Assembly: GCF_007994225.1 (NCBI RefSeq)
Contig: NZ_VLLL01000006.1
Location: 372,001-436,000 of the forward strand
Direction of reading: 5' to 3'
From: Stackebrandtia albiflava
Lineage (GTDB): Bacteria > Actinomycetota > Actinomycetes > Mycobacteriales > Micromonosporaceae
DNA length: 64,000 nt
The notes under the pieces are model-generated. The model did not search any database. It was not told where the DNA came from and was given only the letters and a program-made list of their open reading frames with translations. A program made the position numbers and the translations under genes. This document shows, piece by piece, positions 17,702 through 26,502 of this stretch. Each line of letters begins with the position of its first letter. Position 1 is the stretch's first letter.

Positions 17702-19549
17702 TCACGCGGTCAGCGGCAGCCACTCCAGGACGGTGTGGTCGTGGAGGTCCGACGCCTGCAGGCCGGTCGCCGACACCGTCCAGAGCGTGTCGCCGATGAC
17801 GAGGGTCCGTTCCACGCCGGTCCAGTCGTCGGACTGTGGGTGGGTCACCTCGGCGAGCCGGGTGAGGGTGTCGCCGGAGACCTCGACGAGCAGCGCCGCG
17901 CCGGGGGAGCCCTGGTAGTCCTGTACGGGTATCGCCAGCAGTGACTCCGGCGGCCACCACAGGAACGCGTGCGGGTCGGTCTCGGCGGTCGAGTAGGTGT
18001 CCGGCAGGTGGAGCTGGTCGAGCCGGGTCGGCGCGGTCGGGTCGCCGACGTCGAACAGGGAGATCTGGGTGCCGGTGGTGACTCCGTCGAGGTCGGCCTC
18101 CTGTCCGATGCCCAGCAGCCGGTCGTCGCTCAGCGGGTGCAGGTACGCCGAGTAACCGGTGATCTTGAGTTCGCCGGTGGCCTCGGGCGCCGCCGGGTTC
18201 CGCAGGTCGAGGATGTAGAGCGGGTCGACCTGCCGGAACGTCACGACGTAGCCGGTGCCGCCGCTGAAGCGGACCGCGTAGATCTGTTCGCCCGGGCCGA
18301 GCCCGGTGACCTCCCCGACCCGGTCGAGGTCGCCTTCGAGGTCGAGGACGTAGACGGCGCTGGATCCCAGCGAGTCGGGGTCCCATCGGGTGGTGGCGAC
18401 GCGCAGGTGCCCGTCCCACTGCGACATCGAGTACTGGTTGAGCAGGAAGCCCGGCACGACGCCGGAACCGGTGTAGGCGGGGTGGCCGGCGCCGGACAGG
18501 TCGAAGCGGTACAGCTCGGTCTCCGCCTCGGCGGGTCGCGCCCAGTCCGTGGTGGCGAACATGCGGCGGTCGTTGGCGATGTAGAGGGCGTCGGCCGCGC
18601 CGTAGACGGTCTGCCCGTCGGCGGCCACCGTCACGGGGGAGCCGTCATCGAGGGAGTCGGCGAGGTCGAACGTCAGGACGGTGAGCATGGACGTCCCGGA
18701 GTAGTGGGACGGTCGGGCGAGGGCGTCGCAGGCGATCTCGCCGGTGCGGCCGTCGACGCTGTAGTCGGGCAGCCAGGCGGAGATCTCGGCGCGTTCCACG
18801 GCCGCGGCGCGGTCGACGCTGCCGTACGCCTCCAACGGGATGTCGGGTGCGGAGCGGACCACGACGCGGGCGACGCCGTCGATGGACCGCGCGTCGAGGT
18901 AGGACCCGTCGAACTCGAACCGGTTGACGAGGGTCGGTTCGCCCGCGATGTCGACCAGCAGGAGCGTGGTGCCGTATGCGGTCTCGCCGGTCTCGGTGTC
19001 CTCGCGCAACGTGATGTGCGGGGCTTCGGGGACGACGACGAGGACGCGGTCGCCGTGGAGCAGTAGGTCCGCGGTCCCCCACGAGTCGTCGGAGAGTCGC
19101 AGGCTGCCGGTCACGGCGCGTGCGGCGGCGTCGGCGACGTACAGGACGCCGTCGCGGTACGTGACGATGCGCCGCCCGTCGGTCTTGACGAGGTCGGGCT
19201 CGTCGACGCCCTGTTCCTGGACGTTCGTGCCGGAGAAGTCCTCACCGTCCCCGGGGGCCGCGGCCTTGGCGGTGTCGGCAGCGTCTCCGCCGGCGTCCTC
19301 CTGGGCGCCGAACGGGACCATCACGTCGTCGGGGTACAGGGCGGGCAGGTGGGCCGTGGTGGCGGCGCGCAGTTCGGTGAGCGCGGTGTCGCAGTCGTCG
19401 AAGGATTCGAGCGCACCGGTGAGGACGGGGGCACCGGTGTCGCGTCCGGTGTCCGTGCCGTCGGTGGGGGAGCCGGTGCAGCCGGCCGCCAGCAGAGCCG
19501 GCACGGTGACCAGTAGGGCCGCGCGCGTCAGGGTGGGGGGCTTGTTCAT
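17702..19549 (-). CDS. Secreted beta-propeller lipoprotein
   Basis: 615 residues. The start at ATG 19549 is chosen because it gives a clean lipoprotein signal: MNKPPTLTR, a hydrophobic stretch, then lipobox LAAGC with the modified cysteine near residue 23. Longer in-frame starts would place 51 residues before it. The mature part is a DUF-type beta-propeller (Pfam Beta_propel style) with the conserved GTNVQEQGVDEPDLVKTDG segment near its beginning and blades such as LLLVDIAGEPTLVNRFEFDG. Probably anchored on the outer face of the membrane. The ribosome site is weak. No enzyme motif is visible and the function is unknown. Confidence 0.88.
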   Translation of the reverse strand: MNKPPTLTRAALLVTVPALLAAGCTGSPTDGTDTGRDTGAPVLTGALESFDDCDTALTELRAATTAHLPALYPDDVMVPFGAQEDAGGDAADTAKAAAPGDGEDFSGTNVQEQGVDEPDLVKTDGRRIVTYRDGVLYVADAAARAVTGSLRLSDDSWGTADLLLHGDRVLVVVPEAPHITLREDTETGETAYGTTLLLVDIAGEPTLVNRFEFDGSYLDARSIDGVARVVVRSAPDIPLEAYGSVDRAAAVERAEISAWLPDYSVDGRTGEIACDALARPSHYSGTSMLTVLTFDLADSLDDGSPVTVAADGQTVYGAADALYIANDRRMFATTDWARPAEAETELYRFDLSGAGHPAYTGSGVVPGFLLNQYSMSQWDGHLRVATTRWDPDSLGSSAVYVLDLEGDLDRVGEVTGLGPGEQIYAVRFSGGTGYVVTFRQVDPLYILDLRNPAAPEATGELKITGYSAYLHPLSDDRLLGIGQEADLDGVTTGTQISLFDVGDPTAPTRLDQLHLPDTYSTAETDPHAFLWWPPESLLAIPVQDYQGSPGAALLVEVSGDTLTRLAEVTHPQSDDWTGVERTLVIGDTLWTVSATGLQASDLHDHTVLEWLPLTA

Positions 19550-19703
19550 GCGGGTGTGACGAGTGACGTGCCGCACTGGTTCCGTCGGCCCGGTCACGGT
19601 TCGGACGCGAACGGGCAGCTCACCGGTTTGTGAAACCTTCCTTTCCGTGACGGTTCGGATACATCCCCCGTTCGGATGATCTCGCCGATACGCAGTGGTC
19701 ATT

Positions 19704-19717
19704 TAGGATCTCACTCC
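19704..19717 (+). promoter_or_regulatory. -10 element of a probably leaderless promoter
   Basis: TAGGAT at 19704-19709 ends eight bases before the GTG at 19718, so transcription should begin at or next to the start codon. No convincing Shine-Dalgarno is present. Confidence 0.5.
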
Positions 19718-20539
19718 GTGACCGCCAAGATCGCGCGCAAGCGCCACTACCTGCTATGTCGTCCCCATCACTTCGCCGTGGAGTACGCCATCAACCCGTG
19801 GATGGACGCCTCGGCCGACGTCGACACCGCGCGGGCCGTCTCCCAGTGGGAGACCCTGGTCGGCACGCTGCGTCGCCTCGGTCACACGGTGGACACACTG
19901 GACCCGGAGCCGGGGCTTCCGGACATGGTGTACGCGGCGAACGGCGCGTTCAGCGTCGACGGCGTGGTGTACGGCGCACGGTTCCGGTACCCGCAGCGGC
20001 AGGCGGAGGCCGCCGCGCACGAGAAGTGGTACCGGGCGACGGGTTGGCGGTTCGCCCCGCCGACCGAGACCAACGAGGGCGAGGGCGACTTCGCGTACGT
20101 CCCGGGGCCGGGCCTGGTGCTGGCCGGGTACGGGTACCGCACCGACCCGCGTGGGCACGCCGAGGCGGCCGAGGCGTTGTCGCGTCCGGTGATCTCGTTG
20201 AAGCTGGTCGACGACCGGTTCTACCACCTCGACACGGCGTTGACCGTGCTCGACGACGAGACGATCGCCTACTACCCGGGGGCGTTCTCGACGGGTTCGC
20301 AGACCATCCTGCGCCGGTTGTTCCCGGGCGCGCTGCTCGCCGACGAGGCGGACGCGGTCGCGTTCGGCCTGAACTCGGTGAGCGACGACCACCACGTGGT
20401 GCTCAACTCCGAGGCCGCCGGTATGGCGGAGAAGTTGGCGGCGCGCGGTTACACCCCGGTCCCGGTGGACCTGTCGGAGCTGAAACGCGGCGGCGGCAGT
20501 GTCAAGTGCTGCATCGCGGAGTTGCGCGCGGCCGCCTGA
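19718..20539 (+). CDS. ddaH: Dimethylargininase / amidinotransferase-fold hydrolase
   Basis: 273 residues from GTG 19718; an ATG at 19676 would precede the likely -10. Members hydrolyse N-omega-methylated arginines to citrulline and methylamines, or related guanidino substrates. Family landmarks are KRHYLLCRPHHFAVEYAINP at the N-terminus, GLPDMVYAANGAF, RYPQR, and the C-terminal GGGSVKCCIAEL, where one of the two cysteines is the nucleophile. The conserved DRFYHLDTAL holds the catalytic histidine region. In Streptomyces such genes lie near ornithine aminotransferase; none is seen here. A strong hairpin follows. Specificity between dimethylarginine and other substrates is not decided by sequence alone. 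Confidence 0.88.
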   Translation: MTAKIARKRHYLLCRPHHFAVEYAINPWMDASADVDTARAVSQWETLVGTLRRLGHTVDTLDPEPGLPDMVYAANGAFSVDGVVYGARFRYPQRQAEAAAHEKWYRATGWRFAPPTETNEGEGDFAYVPGPGLVLAGYGYRTDPRGHAEAAEALSRPVISLKLVDDRFYHLDTALTVLDDETIAYYPGAFSTGSQTILRRLFPGALLADEADAVAFGLNSVSDDHHVVLNSEAAGMAEKLAARGYTPVPVDLSELKRGGGSVKCCIAELRAAA

Positions 20540-20557
20540 CGGTTTCCACGTGCGGTA

Positions 20558-20589
20558 GTCGGCCGCGTCCCGGTCGGGGCGCGGCCGAC
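20558..20589 (+). terminator. Terminator after dimethylargininase
   Basis: Arms GTCGGCCGCG and CGCGGCCGAC with a short loop, 18 bases after the stop. Confidence 0.75.
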
Positions 20590-20600
20590 GGCGTCGTGGC

Positions 20601-20667
20601 GGTTGTAGAGGGGTTGTAGGCAAGCTACATCGACACACTTGACTTTGTCGATGGGCATCGTCACGCT
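20601..20667 (+). promoter_or_regulatory. Promoter with direct and inverted repeats before the Cys-rich/Tat/MauE operon
   Basis: TTGACT (20639-20644), a 17-base spacer and CACGCT (20662-20667) form a plausible promoter. The -35 lies inside an inverted repeat CATCGACA-N10-TGTCGATG (20628-20653). Two GGTTGTAG direct repeats start at 20601 and 20612. The arrangement suggests regulated expression; no regulator is encoded nearby. Confidence 0.5.
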
Positions 20668-20728
20668 GTGAGACGGCGGCGGTACACCGCCGCCGCCGCT
20701 CCCCCCCGATCACATGGGAGATGTGCTC

Positions 20729-21133
20729 ATGGCAGCCCTCACCTGCGAAGTCTCCTGGTTCTGCTGCGGCAATTCCTGGGGACCGTGCGGAACGACCGGC
20801 ACCGGTGCCTGCGGCACCTGCCACTCCGGACGACTCCAACACGCATGGCCGAACGCGTCCCAGGCCTGCTGGGACATCACCAGGCCCGACCTGTGCGGCA
20901 TCAACCTGGCCCGGCGTACCTGCGGACACCGGCACACCACGACCAGCCGATGCACCGGCCGCGCCGTGGCCACCACCATCGCCGACTGCGGCCCCCGCAC
21001 CAAGTCCTTCTGCGGCGAACGCAGCTGTTGCGGCTCGGTCTGCGAGAGCAACCGCGCGATGGACCTGACACCCGCCGCGTACAGCCGCATCGAGAGCCTG
21101 TCGACGGGGCTGCGGCCCTGCCAGGTCACCTGA
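20729..21133 (+). CDS. Cysteine-rich protein resembling a double-psi beta-barrel domain
   Basis: 134 residues with 16 cysteines, far above any neighbour. ATG 20729 is preferred because GGGAG lies eight bases upstream; ATG 20714 overlaps that site. No signal peptide is visible. The C-terminal half, with TGRAVATTIADCGP and then AMDLTPAAYSRI and a TG-P-V ending, resembles the DxGP...DLS..A pattern of RlpA/expansin-type double-psi barrels, but with many added cysteines. That resemblance is my reading, not a proven hit. It is the first gene of a tight unit with a Tat substrate (15-base gap) and a MauE-like protein. A disulfide-rich product exported together with the Tat protein is an inference. 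Confidence 0.75.
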   Translation: MAALTCEVSWFCCGNSWGPCGTTGTGACGTCHSGRLQHAWPNASQACWDITRPDLCGINLARRTCGHRHTTTSRCTGRAVATTIADCGPRTKSFCGERSCCGSVCESNRAMDLTPAAYSRIESLSTGLRPCQVT

Positions 21134-21148
21134 CCGAAAGGCGTCATC

Positions 21149-21754
21149 ATGTCCACAACGATCGACCGTCGCCGGCTCCTGACCGGTGCGGCACTGGGTG
21201 CCGCCGGCGTCGTCACCGGTTCCGCCTTCGGATCCTTCGCCCCCGAAGACGCACTGGCCAACGACGCCGTCTCCGCGCTCGAACCCGGCATGCCCGACCC
21301 GAACTTCGCCGAAGGTCTGGTCCGCAGCATCGACGACGACGTCATCTCCGCACTCGGCTCGGACGGCACCCTGTGGCGCGTCCGGGTCACGTCCGGAACC
21401 AGCGTCTGGAAACTCACCCCGACCACCTTCGACAAGGTCGCCGTCGGCGACGGCCTCTACGCCCGAGGTGCCCGCCTCGACGACGGCACGCTCGCCGCCG
21501 ACTCGGTGTGGGCCAACATCGTCAACCTGAAGGCCCACGTCGTCTCAATCAGCGACCGCAAGATCCACCTCGACCACAACGACGAACGTATCGTCGCCCA
21601 CGTGATGCCCGGCATCAGCGCCGCCGTCTACAACGGCACGCCCGCCATCTCGGACGTCTCGATGGTCCAGGTCGACAGCCACGTCCAGGTCCTGGGCGCC
21701 TGGATACCCGGCACCAACGAGGTGGAGGTCTCCACCATCTACGCCGCCGCCTGA
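21149..21754 (+). CDS. Tat-exported OB-fold-like protein
   Basis: 201 residues. The N-terminus has a twin-arginine signal, IDRRRLLTGAALG followed by a hydrophobic stretch and a likely cleavage near ALAND (about residue 38). The mature part contains two similar beta-rich units, GLVRSIDDDVISAL...WKLTP and AHVVSISDRKIHLD...VQVLG, resembling DUF5666-like OB folds. It has no cysteine, in contrast to the preceding gene. ATG 21149 follows a GAAAGG box. Position between a signal-less Cys-rich protein and a MauE homologue suggests that it could carry its neighbour through Tat. Function unproven. Confidence 0.8.
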   Translation: MSTTIDRRRLLTGAALGAAGVVTGSAFGSFAPEDALANDAVSALEPGMPDPNFAEGLVRSIDDDVISALGSDGTLWRVRVTSGTSVWKLTPTTFDKVAVGDGLYARGARLDDGTLAADSVWANIVNLKAHVVSISDRKIHLDHNDERIVAHVMPGISAAVYNGTPAISDVSMVQVDSHVQVLGAWIPGTNEVEVSTIYAAA

Positions 21755-21837
21755 ACCCGCGGCCCCGAATCGGTGCCGGAACACTGTTCCCTTCCGGCAC
21801 CGATTCGGGCAGAATCGACCCCGGAAAGGCTCTCATC

Positions 21838-22698
21838 ATGCTGGACACCATCGCCTCCGCCCAGGCGCCCCTGCTCGGAGCCGTACTCCTGTGGGCGGCG
21901 GCCGTCAAACTGTTCACCCGCCGCGGCCGCATCCGCAGCCAGACGACCGCACTGTCCACACTGCTGGGCAAGGACCGCGCAGCACTCGGATACCGCGCGC
22001 TCGGTGGAATCGAGGCCCTGGTCGGTGCCGCCCTGCTGCTCCCGCCACTGTGGTGGCCGGAGGCCGCGGCCGTCGTCGTCATGGCGGTCGGCTTCGCCGG
22101 ATACCTCGCGTACTCGCGGGTCGCCGCGCCCGACTCCTCGTGCGGCTGCATGTCCTCGAAACACGTCCCGATCTCCTGGCGCGGCTTCACCCGCGCCGGC
22201 TGGCTCCTGGCCGCCGGAACACTCGGCGCGTTCGCCACCCAGTACTGGACCGGCGCGATCGCCGACCGGCCCGTCGTGCTCGCCGTACTGGCCGCCGAGG
22301 CGGCGTTGTTCGTCGCCCTGTCACCGGAGTTCGACGGCGCCTGGCTCATCCCGTTGCGGCGGCTGCGGGTCCGCTTCACCGACCCGCTCGGCGGCGACAC
22401 CGGCGGCGTCCCGCTCGACGCCACCCTCACCCGTCTGCACCGGGAACCGCTGTACCGGCACGTCGCGCTCATGCTGCGCACCGACGTCCAGGAGTACTGG
22501 GACGAGGACGAATACCGGTTCGTCGTCTACGGTGCGAGCCTCGACGGCCGCAGCACCACCGCCGTCTTCGCCGTCCCGTTGCGGGTCGACGCGGTCGAGA
22601 CCCTCCGGGTCGCCGTGGTCGACGAGTCCACCGGGGAGACCCTGCTGCAACTCGACCACGCCCCCGACGAGGAACCCGAATCGGCGTTCGCCGGCTGA
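21838..22698 (+). CDS. MauE/DoxX-like redox membrane protein with C-terminal soluble domain
   Basis: 286 residues; ATG 21838 has GGAAAGG upstream. Residues 1-165 form four membrane helices of the MauE type, with a conserved cysteine cluster SSCGCMSSKH between helices 2/3 and an adjacent WRGFTRAGWLLA. MauE is needed for disulfide formation in the methylamine dehydrogenase light chain. Here no mau structural genes are present, and the 16-cysteine protein two genes upstream is the obvious candidate client. Residues about 170-286 are an added charged soluble domain that I do not recognise. The gene ends in a bidirectional terminator against the MBL gene. Confidence 0.8.
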   Translation: MLDTIASAQAPLLGAVLLWAAAVKLFTRRGRIRSQTTALSTLLGKDRAALGYRALGGIEALVGAALLLPPLWWPEAAAVVVMAVGFAGYLAYSRVAAPDSSCGCMSSKHVPISWRGFTRAGWLLAAGTLGAFATQYWTGAIADRPVVLAVLAAEAALFVALSPEFDGAWLIPLRRLRVRFTDPLGGDTGGVPLDATLTRLHREPLYRHVALMLRTDVQEYWDEDEYRFVVYGASLDGRSTTAVFAVPLRVDAVETLRVAVVDESTGETLLQLDHAPDEEPESAFAG

Positions 22699-22707
22699 CA
22701 CCGGCCC

Positions 22708-22736
22708 GGGCGGGACCGGCCACGACCGGCCCGCCC
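22708..22736. terminator. Bidirectional terminator between mauE-like and MBL genes
   Basis: GGGCGGG-A-CCGG and CCGG-CCCGCCC arms around a six-base loop, between two convergent stops. Confidence 0.75.
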
Positions 22737-22737
22737 G

Positions 22738-23553
22738 TCACACTCCCGCCGCTACCGAGACGTCCCGACCGAGCCGCACCGTCTCACCACGCCGGACGGT
22801 GCGCAACACCCCCGGCAGCCTCCGCCGGCGCCACGTCGCCTCGAAGTCCCGCAGCGCGGACCGGAAGACACCGTAGTCGTCGTAGTGGACCGGCACGGTC
22901 ACCCCGGGGTGCAACGTCTCCACCAGGTCGGCGCCCTGCCGGTCGTCCATCGTCACCAGGACACCCAGAATCCGGGTTCCACCCAGATGCACCACGGCGG
23001 CGTCCAACGGCCCGCACCGCTCGGTCACCTGCGCGAGCCACGGCCGGTAAAGGGTGTCCCCGCTGATGTACACCCGAAACGGTGGGGCGTCGCCGCCGCT
23101 CAGTTCCAAGACGGTGCCCATCACCGGCGGCAGCAGCGCCCGCAGCGGCCGGGGTGAGTGGACACCGGGTGTGGACGTGATCGTGAGCCGGTGCAGGCCG
23201 TCGGTCAGGGTCGTCGACTCCCACGGGGCCATGCCCAGGCTCTCACCGAACCCCCACCGCCGGAGACGACGGTAGGCGTGCGGCGTCGTGAACACCGGCA
23301 GCCGCCGGTCGAGCGCCCGTCTCGCCACCCGGTCGAAATGGTCGCCGTGCAGGTGCGACAACACGATGCCGTGCAGTCCGGGCAACCCCTCCGGACGCAA
23401 CGAGGGCTCGGTGCGTCGCTTCGAGAACAGGCCCTTCCCGAGGTACGCGCGCTGCCCCCGGTGCAGGAAGTTCGGATCCGTCAGCAGGGTGAACGGACCC
23501 ATCCGCAGCAGGGTCGTGGCCGTCCCGACGAACTCCAACGTGGGTTCCGACAT
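22738..23553 (-). CDS. MBL-fold metallo-hydrolase
   Basis: 271 residues from ATG 23553, which has GGGGGA upstream; a longer frame adds 26 residues without family likeness. The metal site motif is SHLHGDHFD near residue 68 and further ligands lie in YISGDTLY and PVHYDDYG. The LTDPNF and HRGQRAYLGKGLFSKRRTEP segments resemble the RomA/NAPE-PLD/UlaG-like branch rather than beta-lactamases. Substrate unknown. It is downstream of mutY on the same strand, 52 bases away, and may be cotranscribed. Confidence 0.88.
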   Translation of the reverse strand: MSEPTLEFVGTATTLLRMGPFTLLTDPNFLHRGQRAYLGKGLFSKRRTEPSLRPEGLPGLHGIVLSHLHGDHFDRVARRALDRRLPVFTTPHAYRRLRRWGFGESLGMAPWESTTLTDGLHRLTITSTPGVHSPRPLRALLPPVMGTVLELSGGDAPPFRVYISGDTLYRPWLAQVTERCGPLDAAVVHLGGTRILGVLVTMDDRQGADLVETLHPGVTVPVHYDDYGVFRSALRDFEATWRRRRLPGVLRTVRRGETVRLGRDVSVAAGV

Positions 23554-23605
23554 GATGATCCCCCTGAACGTGGGATTACCCGTCGTCTCGGCCAACGCAA
23601 ACCCG

Positions 23606-24478
23606 TCAGTGCGGCAACCGGAACCTGTCACCCGGCACGGCCTCCACCAGGCCGTCCGTGATCAGCCCGGTCAACGCCTCCTCCCGGCGGGCGGGTTCGT
23701 GCCACAGACCCTCGATCTGCACCCGGGTCACCGGTTCCGTCGTCTCCCGCAGTAGGGCCATGATCCTGCCCCGCACCTGACGGGTCGTGCCGTGGTACCG
23801 CTGCGGACGGCGACTCGGGCCGGGAGGCAACACCGCACCGGACGCCTTGAACCGGCAGCGTTCCGCGATCGGGCACCGGCCGCACTCCGGTTTCCGCGCC
23901 GTGCACACCAGCGCGCCCAACTCCATCAACGCCACCGAGAAGTCCGCCGCCCGGGCGTCACCCTCCGGAAGCAGCGCCGCCGCGGCCCGCAGGTCGGCGG
24001 AGGTGGTGGCCGCGCCCGCGTCGGCGTGGCCCGCCGCGAACCGCGCCACCACGCGCCGCACGTTCGTGTCGACCACGGCGTGCCGTCGCCGGTAGTGGAA
24101 CACCGCGACGGCGGCCGCGGTGTACGTTCCGACACCCGGCAACGCCAACAGGTCGGCGAGTTCGTCGGGGACGCGGCCGCCGTGCAGTGACACCACGGCG
24201 GCGGCGCACTCGTGCAGGCGCAGGGCACGCCGGGGGTAACCGAGCCGGCCCCAGGCCCGCAACACGTCGGCCTGCGACGCCGCCGCGAACTTCGCCGGAT
24301 CCGGCCAGCGCGCCATCCACTCCGTCCACGTCGGTGCGACCCGCGACACCGGGGTCTGCTGTGACATCACCTCGCTGACCAGCACACCCCACGCGGTGGT
24401 GCCCTCACGCCGCCACGGCAGGTCACGACCGTGAACGGCGAACCAGTCCGACAACCGTCCCGCCAGCCATTCGCTCAT
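23606..24478 (-). CDS. mutY: A/G-specific adenine glycosylase
   Basis: 290 residues. Removes adenine mispaired with 8-oxoguanine. Catalytic glutamate is in SEVMSQQTPVSRV, the helix-hairpin-helix is LPGVGTYTAAAV, and the catalytic aspartate follows in AVVDTNVRR. The 4Fe-4S cluster cysteines are C-x6-C-x2-C-x5-C in CTARKPECGRCPIAERC. The C-terminus after about residue 225 is short, lacking the full MutT-like domain of E. coli MutY, as is common in actinobacteria. ATG 24478 is chosen because the upstream extension (51 residues) has no family likeness. Confidence 0.95.
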   Translation of the reverse strand: MSEWLAGRLSDWFAVHGRDLPWRREGTTAWGVLVSEVMSQQTPVSRVAPTWTEWMARWPDPAKFAAASQADVLRAWGRLGYPRRALRLHECAAAVVSLHGGRVPDELADLLALPGVGTYTAAAVAVFHYRRRHAVVDTNVRRVVARFAAGHADAGAATTSADLRAAAALLPEGDARAADFSVALMELGALVCTARKPECGRCPIAERCRFKASGAVLPPGPSRRPQRYHGTTRQVRGRIMALLRETTEPVTRVQIEGLWHEPARREEALTGLITDGLVEAVPGDRFRLPH

Positions 24479-24816
24479 CGCGGTCAATTGTGCCCGCCCG
24501 CCTCCGGTGCGGCCGCCGTGGAGGTGCGGACCGTTCAGGCGTCGGCGGGGATGCCGGTGACGGGTGCGGTGCCCGGCGGCGGGGATGCCAGCCACCACCT
24601 CACCGTTCGTACCGCTCCGTCCACTCCACACCGTCCACGTGGTGGATAACCACTTGACGACTCACCGTGACGATGGGAGGTTTGACCTCGTCTCGGGGTG
24701 GCTCGTCCCCCGGAATGGGGTGGGGCTGTACAGGGTCCGCCGACGCGCGCCGCACCGCGCGGGCGCGGTGGGGTTCCGCGCCCCGCACCGCTCGCGCGCG
24801 GACTCCCGCGCCGACC
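24479..24816. other. Intergenic region between mutY and the EspI-like gene
   Basis: 338 bases upstream of mutY (minus strand). It holds one DnaA-box-like GTGGATAAC (24642-24650) inside a short inverted repeat GTGGT...ACCAC. The box of the family-1 repeats is not found at the expected distance. No gene seen. Confidence 0.4.
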
Positions 24817-26292
24817 TCACAGTCCCTCGGCCACCGCCGCGGCGATCTTCAGCCACGCCTCACGACTCGCCGGGCTCAACATCCCGTACCGGATCGGCTC
24901 GCCCGAGTCGAGCAGCTTCTCGTACGGGGCGAGCAACACCGCCCGGGTACGCGCCGAGAAGTGACGCTGCACCGCCGGAAGGTCGAGGTCCTTGCGGTGC
25001 GCGGGCATCGACACGACCGTCACCGCCTGCCGCACCAACTGCTGCCGGCCGCTCTGTTCGAGGTGGTCGAGCATCCGGGCCGCCGTCTCGGCGGAGTCGT
25101 TGCGCGCCGACATCGTCACGACGAGCTGGTCGGTGGCGTCCATCGCGGACTGCCAGTTCGCGGCCCGCACGTTGTTGCCGGTGTCGACCACGATCAGTTT
25201 GTAGAACCGGCTGACCACCTCACGGATGTCCGCGAACGCCCGCGACGTCAGCATCTCGCCCGCCGTCGCCGACTCGTCCGACGCCAGGACGTCGAACATC
25301 GCCTCGCCCTGCGCCCTGACGTACTGGGACAGGTCCCCGACCCGGCCGGTCGGGCCGGAGAAGTGTTCGAGGTCCCGCAGGAGGTCACGCACCGTCCGGT
25401 GGTGGAAGTCCTGCTGCGCGCGCATTCCCAGCGTCCCCTGGGTCTCGTTGTTGTCCCAGGCGAGCACGTAACCGCCACGGCGCTGCCCGAACATCATCGC
25501 CAGCATCAACACCGCGACGGTCTTCCCGGCGCCGCCCTTGGGATTGACGACCGTGATCTGGCGCAGGCCGCCGAAGTTGCGCCGCACCGCCTCGGTGGAA
25601 CGCAGCACCTCCTGTTCCCGCCTGCTGGGCGGCAGCGAGACCAGACCGAACGTCGTCTTCCGCAACGCCGCCCGCGGCCCCATGGTCGCGACCGGCTTGA
25701 CGGGGGCGACGCTGCGGCGGCGCGCGAAGTCGTCCGCCGTGACCGGCATCGACTCCAACGCACCGGTCTGATCCGGGAACGGCACCGGCAGGTTCGCCGG
25801 TGGCGCCGGGCTCACCGGCGGGTGCCCCGGGTGCGGCGGTGCCGACTGCGGCCCACCCGGTACGCCGCTGTGTGGCGCGTGGGGCGGGACGTTGTGTGGG
25901 ACGTTGTGCGGCGGACCCGACTGCGGCGGGTACCCCGGAGGCGGGGCCTGCTGCGGGGGCGGCGGCACGGGGGGAGCCGCCTGGCCGGGCTGCCGGTAGG
26001 GCGGTGCGTAGCCCGGCGGCGGGGCCACCACCGGCTGCTGCTGGGTGGCCGGGTTGAGGCCGGGCGCCGGTTGCGGCGCCTGCTGCGGGGGTGTGACGTG
26101 CTGCGCCGGGCGTTCCTCGCCCGCGGGGTTGGGGGCCGGCGCGAACGGCGACCAGTGCTGTTCGGTGGTCTCCTCCTCCGGTGCGGCTTCCGCCGCGCCG
26201 AACCGTCGCGTGTCCGGTTCGTCGCCCGGTTCGTCGGGTCGACGTGTCGAGGGAGGCACGGACTGGGCCGGGTCGGTCCGCGGATTCTCCAC
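24817..26292 (-). CDS. EspI-like MinD/ParA-family ATPase with Pro-rich N-terminus
   Basis: 491 residues. Residues 1-190 are a low-complexity Pro/Gln/Ala-rich region (repeated PPG/PPQ units). The C-terminal 260 residues are a P-loop ATPase with deviant Walker A NPKGGAGKT near residue 250, the switch region LAWDNNETQGTLGMRAQ, and IVVDTGNN as Walker B. This layout matches EspI (Rv3876) and related ATPases attached to ESX type VII secretion, and the wider ParA/MinD family. No other ESX component is in the window, so it is an orphan or works in partitioning or division. The frame is open throughout and starts at ATG 26292. Confidence 0.85.
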   Translation of the reverse strand: MENPRTDPAQSVPPSTRRPDEPGDEPDTRRFGAAEAAPEEETTEQHWSPFAPAPNPAGEERPAQHVTPPQQAPQPAPGLNPATQQQPVVAPPPGYAPPYRQPGQAAPPVPPPPQQAPPPGYPPQSGPPHNVPHNVPPHAPHSGVPGGPQSAPPHPGHPPVSPAPPANLPVPFPDQTGALESMPVTADDFARRRSVAPVKPVATMGPRAALRKTTFGLVSLPPSRREQEVLRSTEAVRRNFGGLRQITVVNPKGGAGKTVAVLMLAMMFGQRRGGYVLAWDNNETQGTLGMRAQQDFHHRTVRDLLRDLEHFSGPTGRVGDLSQYVRAQGEAMFDVLASDESATAGEMLTSRAFADIREVVSRFYKLIVVDTGNNVRAANWQSAMDATDQLVVTMSARNDSAETAARMLDHLEQSGRQQLVRQAVTVVSMPAHRKDLDLPAVQRHFSARTRAVLLAPYEKLLDSGEPIRYGMLSPASREAWLKIAAAVAEGL

Positions 26293-26502
26293 TGCTCACT
26301 CCTCGTGGCCTTGGGCCCCGTCGTCGAGGCCCGAACTGCTGAATCGCGCGTCGCCCACGGCGGGGCGTGCCGTGGAAGGCCGTCCGTCGTGCGGACGGGG
26401 CCTGCCGGCGACGCCGACTGCTCCACGTTACGGGTTCCCGGCCAATCCGGCAGGGCCGACAAGCCAACAGTTCGGTGTCGGTATCGCCGCCACGGGACGG
26501 GA

